A stretch of DNA of 8,727 bases from Pseudomonadota bacterium (GTDB lineage: Bacteria > Pseudomonadota > Alphaproteobacteria > Micropepsales > Micropepsaceae), in assembly GCA_021817355.1 (NCBI GenBank), contig JAKAVI010000293.1, forward strand, positions 1 through 8,727, given 5' to 3'. This document shows positions 6,596 to 8,727 of the stretch, one piece after another; position 1 is the first letter of the stretch; each line of letters opens with the position of its first letter. The notes beneath the pieces were generated by a model that was not told where the DNA came from, did not search any database, and saw nothing but the letters and a program-made list of their open reading frames with translations. Position numbers and translations under genes: made by a program.

Positions 6596-7930
6596 TCAAT
6601 GACTGCTGTTTGAGGCCGCTTCAAACTCAACGCGATCCATATTGGCGTAGGCCTCATAGCTTGAGGTGATAACCCGTTCACCAGGCTTCAGCCCGCTTAG
6701 GACCTCGACATCATCTGGATTGCGCGCGCCCAGTTGCACGTTGCGCCGGACAGCACTCCCGCCAGAGGGCGTAAGCACAAACACCCAGTTGCCGCCGGTG
6801 TCCTGGTAGAAGGGGCCGTTGGGCAGCATGTCGGCGATCTTTGCACCGCCCAGCTCGAGCTTGATGTCGATCGCCTGGCCGGCATGAATGCCCGCAGGAG
6901 CTGTCCCGAGGAAGGTCATGTCGATGCGGAAGGTGCCGTTGCTGACCTGGGGGTAGATCTTGGCCACCTTGGCGCGGTAGTTGCGTTTACCCATGCGGAA
7001 GAGGGCGAACTGCCCGAGGGCGACGCGGCCAAGATAGAATTCGTCGACTTGCGCGGTCAGCTTGAAGCGGTTGCGTGAATCGATTTGTCCCAGAACGGCG
7101 CCCTGGGCCTTGGCCTCACCGACCTCCGCATTGAGCGCGCTGAGCTGGCCGTCCATGGGAGCCTTGAGGGTAAGATCATCAAGGCTGGCACGGGCCGCCG
7201 AAAGGCTGGCATGGAGTTCCTTCAGGGTCGCCTGCAACTGGGCGAGCTGACGGGCGCGTATGGCCTGCTCGGTTCGGTGCGAGGCAGTGGTCGCTTTAAG
7301 CAGCTTGCGTTCGTACTGGTATTTTTCCTTGTCCTTATCGAAGGTGACCTGCGGAATGGCATTGGCAGCGGCCAGACGCCGGTCGCGCGCGAGGTTTCCC
7401 CGCAGTTTCTGCATCTGGTACTGAATGTTGAGAAGGTCCTTCTGGTACTGAAAGCGCGTCTGCTCGAGTTCGAGTTCGGTGTTTTCCAGCTGGCTGATCT
7501 GCTGGGCGGTGTCGGCCTCGCGGTTGATGACGCTGAGTTCGAGCTGCGGACTGGAAAGGACGATGAGGGGTTCCCCCGCCTTGACCTCGGTGCCGTCTTC
7601 CACCAGCACCTGTTTGACGGTGCCACTTTGCTCGGTGGTGAGGTAATCGGTGATGAGGGGCGCGACGTTGGCCCGAACCGCCGCATAATCCTCAAAAGGC
7701 CCGCGCGTCACTGTCGAAATCGTCAGCCGGTCGACCGGCACCCGGTAAATGCGTCCGCTGGGGCCGGAGAGCAGCCAAGCGGCAAGGGCGAAGAGCACCA
7801 CGGCTCCGCCGGCATAAGGAAGGTAACGCCGCCACCAGGGGGGCGGCGCAAGTGGCCTGTCCATGCCAGGGCCTGGCTCAGGTGGTGGGGACGGGGAGGG
7901 CGAACGCGGAATAGGCGAGATGCGGCTCAT
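6596..7930 (-). CDS. HlyD/MacA-family periplasmic adaptor (membrane-fusion protein)
   Basis: This encodes a 444-residue adaptor that would link the inner-membrane ABC permeases to an outer-membrane channel. An unusual proline-rich cytoplasmic head (about residues 7-31, with runs of Pro-Ser and Pro-Pro) precedes a single TM anchor (about 36-55). The first half of the lipoyl-like domain follows (about 100-128, SGTVKQVLVEDGTEVKAGEP). A long alpha-helical hairpin rich in Gln, Glu, Leu and Arg runs about 133-250. The second lipoyl half is about 251-283 (LTLKAPMDGQLSALNAEVGE), then a beta-barrel (about 285-360) and a membrane-proximal domain (about 375-440, LSGLKPGERVITSSYEAYANMDRVEF). It is first in the operon. 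ATG at 7930 has no clear ribosome site, but it lies about 24 nt after the start predicted from the sigma-54 promoter. An in-frame ATG at 7864 (Met23, just before the TM) is a possible alternative and would remove most of the proline-rich head. No outer-membrane partner is encoded in the window. Confidence 0.93.
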   Translation of the reverse strand: MSRISPIPRSPSPSPPPEPGPGMDRPLAPPPWWRRYLPYAGGAVVLFALAAWLLSGPSGRIYRVPVDRLTISTVTRGPFEDYAAVRANVAPLITDYLTTEQSGTVKQVLVEDGTEVKAGEPLIVLSSPQLELSVINREADTAQQISQLENTELELEQTRFQYQKDLLNIQYQMQKLRGNLARDRRLAAANAIPQVTFDKDKEKYQYERKLLKATTASHRTEQAIRARQLAQLQATLKELHASLSAARASLDDLTLKAPMDGQLSALNAEVGEAKAQGAVLGQIDSRNRFKLTAQVDEFYLGRVALGQFALFRMGKRNYRAKVAKIYPQVSNGTFRIDMTFLGTAPAGIHAGQAIDIKLELGGAKIADMLPNGPFYQDTGGNWVFVLTPSGGSAVRRNVQLGARNPDDVEVLSGLKPGERVITSSYEAYANMDRVEFEAASNSSH

Positions 7931-7965
7931 GCCTGAATATGGAACGGGTCAACGCCATGGCCCAA

Positions 7966-7980
7966 GCAAACCCCGTGCCA
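7966..7980 (-). promoter_or_regulatory. sigma-54 (RpoN) -24/-12 promoter of the transporter operon
   Basis: On the minus strand the sequence reads TGGCACG-GGGT-TTGC followed by T, which matches every core position of the sigma-54 consensus TGGCACG-N4-TTGCW. The -24 element is at 7974-7980 and the -12 element at 7966-7969. Placing the invariant GC at -13/-12 predicts transcription from about 7954, giving a leader of about 24 nt before the adaptor ATG at 7930. The neighbouring divergent gene encodes a sigma-54 activator, which makes the match much more credible. Confidence 0.88.
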
Positions 7981-8022
7981 GGACGAAACTGCTGCGAGAT
8001 CAGCCATTTGGACTTTAGTACC

Positions 8023-8051
8023 TTGCCGGACACCGTCCGTTTTCGTACAGT
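8023..8051 (+). promoter_or_regulatory. possible sigma-70 promoter of the activator gene
   Basis: TTGCCG (8023-8028) and TACAGT (8046-8051) are separated by 17 bp. Each matches its consensus at 4 of 6 positions. Transcription would begin near 8058, about 25 nt before the ATG at 8083. The inverted repeat at 8027-8039 lies between and over these boxes. Matches of this quality occur by chance, so this is a candidate only. Confidence 0.3.
8027..8039. promoter_or_regulatory. inverted repeat, candidate activator-binding site 1
   Basis: CGGAC-ACC-GTCCG is a perfect 5-bp dyad with a 3-bp spacer. Its centre is about 79 bp upstream of the predicted sigma-54 start, within the usual range for enhancer sites of NtrC-family activators. 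It carries the same GGAC/GTCC half-sites as the second repeat, in opposite order. Confidence 0.45.
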
Positions 8052-8063
8052 TGTTGGCTGCTT

Positions 8064-8077
8064 GTCCGGATATGGAC
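8064..8077. promoter_or_regulatory. inverted repeat, candidate activator-binding site 2
   Basis: GTCC-GGATAT-GGAC is a 4-bp dyad with a 6-bp spacer, centred about 116 bp upstream of the predicted sigma-54 start. It also lies just before the ATG of the activator gene (8083), so a bound protein could restrain that gene. Heptamer TGTCCGG and hexamer GGACGG occur both here and, on the opposite strand, around site 1. Confidence 0.4.
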
Positions 8078-8082
8078 GGTCG

Positions 8083-8727
8083 ATGTCGCCCCTTGTCAGC
8101 CCTGCCCGCGTTCTTGTGCTCGATGATGCGGAAGATGTTCTGCTGGCCGCCCGGCTGGCGCTCAAGCGCCATTTTGCCAGAGTTGAGACCTTACGAGCCC
8201 CGGCCGAACTCATCCCCAAAGTCAAAAGTGGCGGGTTCGATGTCATCCTTCTCGACATGAATTTTCACGCTGGCGCGGACACTGGCCGCGAGGGTCTCAG
8301 TCTCATGGCCGAGGTCCTGGCGGTTGATCCAGATGCTGTGGTGGTGCTGATCACCGCCCATGGCGAACTTGAACTTGCGGTCGAAGCGATGAAGCAGGGT
8401 GCGGCCGACTTCATTACCAAGCCCTGGAACAATGAGCGTCTCGTTGCCACCCTCATTGCGGCAGCAAATCTGCGCCGGGCGAGGCTCGCCGCGCGCGAGG
8501 CCCGCGCCCGCCATAAAGGTCTCGTGGCGGCAACCGGCAGCGGCGGGGAGATGATCGGCACGAGCAGTGCCATGCGCGCGATCTTCGATCTCATCGAGCG
8601 AGCCGCGCCCACCGAGGCCAATGTCCTCATCCTGGGTGAAAACGGCACGGGCAAGGAGTTGGTCGCGCGCGAGCTGCATCGCCGTTCGCAACGGGCAGAT
8701 GAGGCCTTCGTGCGCGTCGATCTCGGG
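8083..8727 (+). CDS. NtrC-family sigma-54-dependent response regulator, N-terminal part
   Basis: 215 codons are visible; the frame is open at the right edge. An N-terminal receiver domain (about residues 8-128) has the acidic pair Asp14-Asp15, phospho-acceptor Asp58 in VILLDMNF, Thr91 in LITAHGE, and Lys113 in the FITKPW motif. A linker rich in Arg and Ala (about 130-150) leads into a sigma-54 AAA+ domain starting at MIGTSSAMRAIFDLIERAA. That domain has a Walker A-type motif GENGTGKE (185-192) and then ELHRRS. The GAFTGA loop and the DNA-binding domain would lie beyond the window. The loop after Asp58 is longer than in NtrC (13 residues to the following Gly-Leu, against about 7). This DMNF-type receiver is familiar to me from sigma-54 activators that sit beside MacB-like ABC operons, also in Bacteroidetes. 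ATG 8083 is chosen because the receiver's first strand begins at about residue 9; TTG at 8062 is in frame as an alternative. It is divergent from the transporter operon and probably its activator. Its sensor kinase is not in the window. Confidence 0.93.
   Translation, partial: MSPLVSPARVLVLDDAEDVLLAARLALKRHFARVETLRAPAELIPKVKSGGFDVILLDMNFHAGADTGREGLSLMAEVLAVDPDAVVVLITAHGELELAVEAMKQGAADFITKPWNNERLVATLIAAANLRRARLAAREARARHKGLVAATGSGGEMIGTSSAMRAIFDLIERAAPTEANVLILGENGTGKELVARELHRRSQRADEAFVRVDLG

Noticed and set aside
7085..7936. 283-codon plus-strand frame opposite the adaptor gene
   Set aside because: It is an antisense shadow of the adaptor with no ribosome site or recognisable domain, and low-complexity stretches arise from the helical-hairpin codons.
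1..8727. CRISPR arrays, tRNA or rRNA genes, insertion sequences, phage or attachment sites
   Set aside because: I saw no regularly spaced repeats, no transposase or integrase motifs, no terminal inverted repeats with target duplications, and no stretch resembling a structural RNA gene.

Overview
The window is GC-rich bacterial DNA with tightly packed genes. Codon choice, gene style and protein families suggest a Gram-negative proteobacterium, most likely an alphaproteobacterium. This is an impression from protein style; no rRNA or other marker gene is present to settle it.

Layout from left to right. Positions 2-91 may hold the last codons of a gene that starts outside the window. After a 144-bp gap, a plus-strand gene (236-1015) encodes a secreted protein of unknown function with a CxxC motif. 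A four-gene minus-strand operon then fills 1048-7930. In transcription order it encodes a membrane-fusion (HlyD/MacA-type) adaptor, a MacB/LolD-type ABC ATPase, and two tandem, clearly paralogous FtsX/MacB-type permeases of 803 and 804 residues. Gaps between its genes are 15, 11 and 8 nt. From 8083 to the right edge runs the divergent, truncated start of an NtrC-type sigma-54 activator (receiver domain plus the beginning of the AAA+ domain).

The key regulatory signal is in the 152-bp divergent region. A core-perfect sigma-54 promoter (TGGCACG-N4-TTGC) faces the transporter operon and predicts transcription starting about 24 nt before the adaptor ATG. Two GGAC/GTCC inverted repeats lie about 79 and 116 bp upstream of that start, where a sigma-54 activator would be expected to bind. 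They also sit in the probable promoter and leader of the activator gene itself.

Inferred picture: a phosphorylated NtrC-family regulator, whose sensor kinase is not in the window and may be encoded beyond the right edge, switches on a tripartite efflux or envelope-export pump. This pump resembles MacAB but has its ATPase on a separate polypeptide and two different permeases that could form a heterodimer. No TolC-like outer-membrane channel is encoded here. The substrate cannot be told from the sequence.
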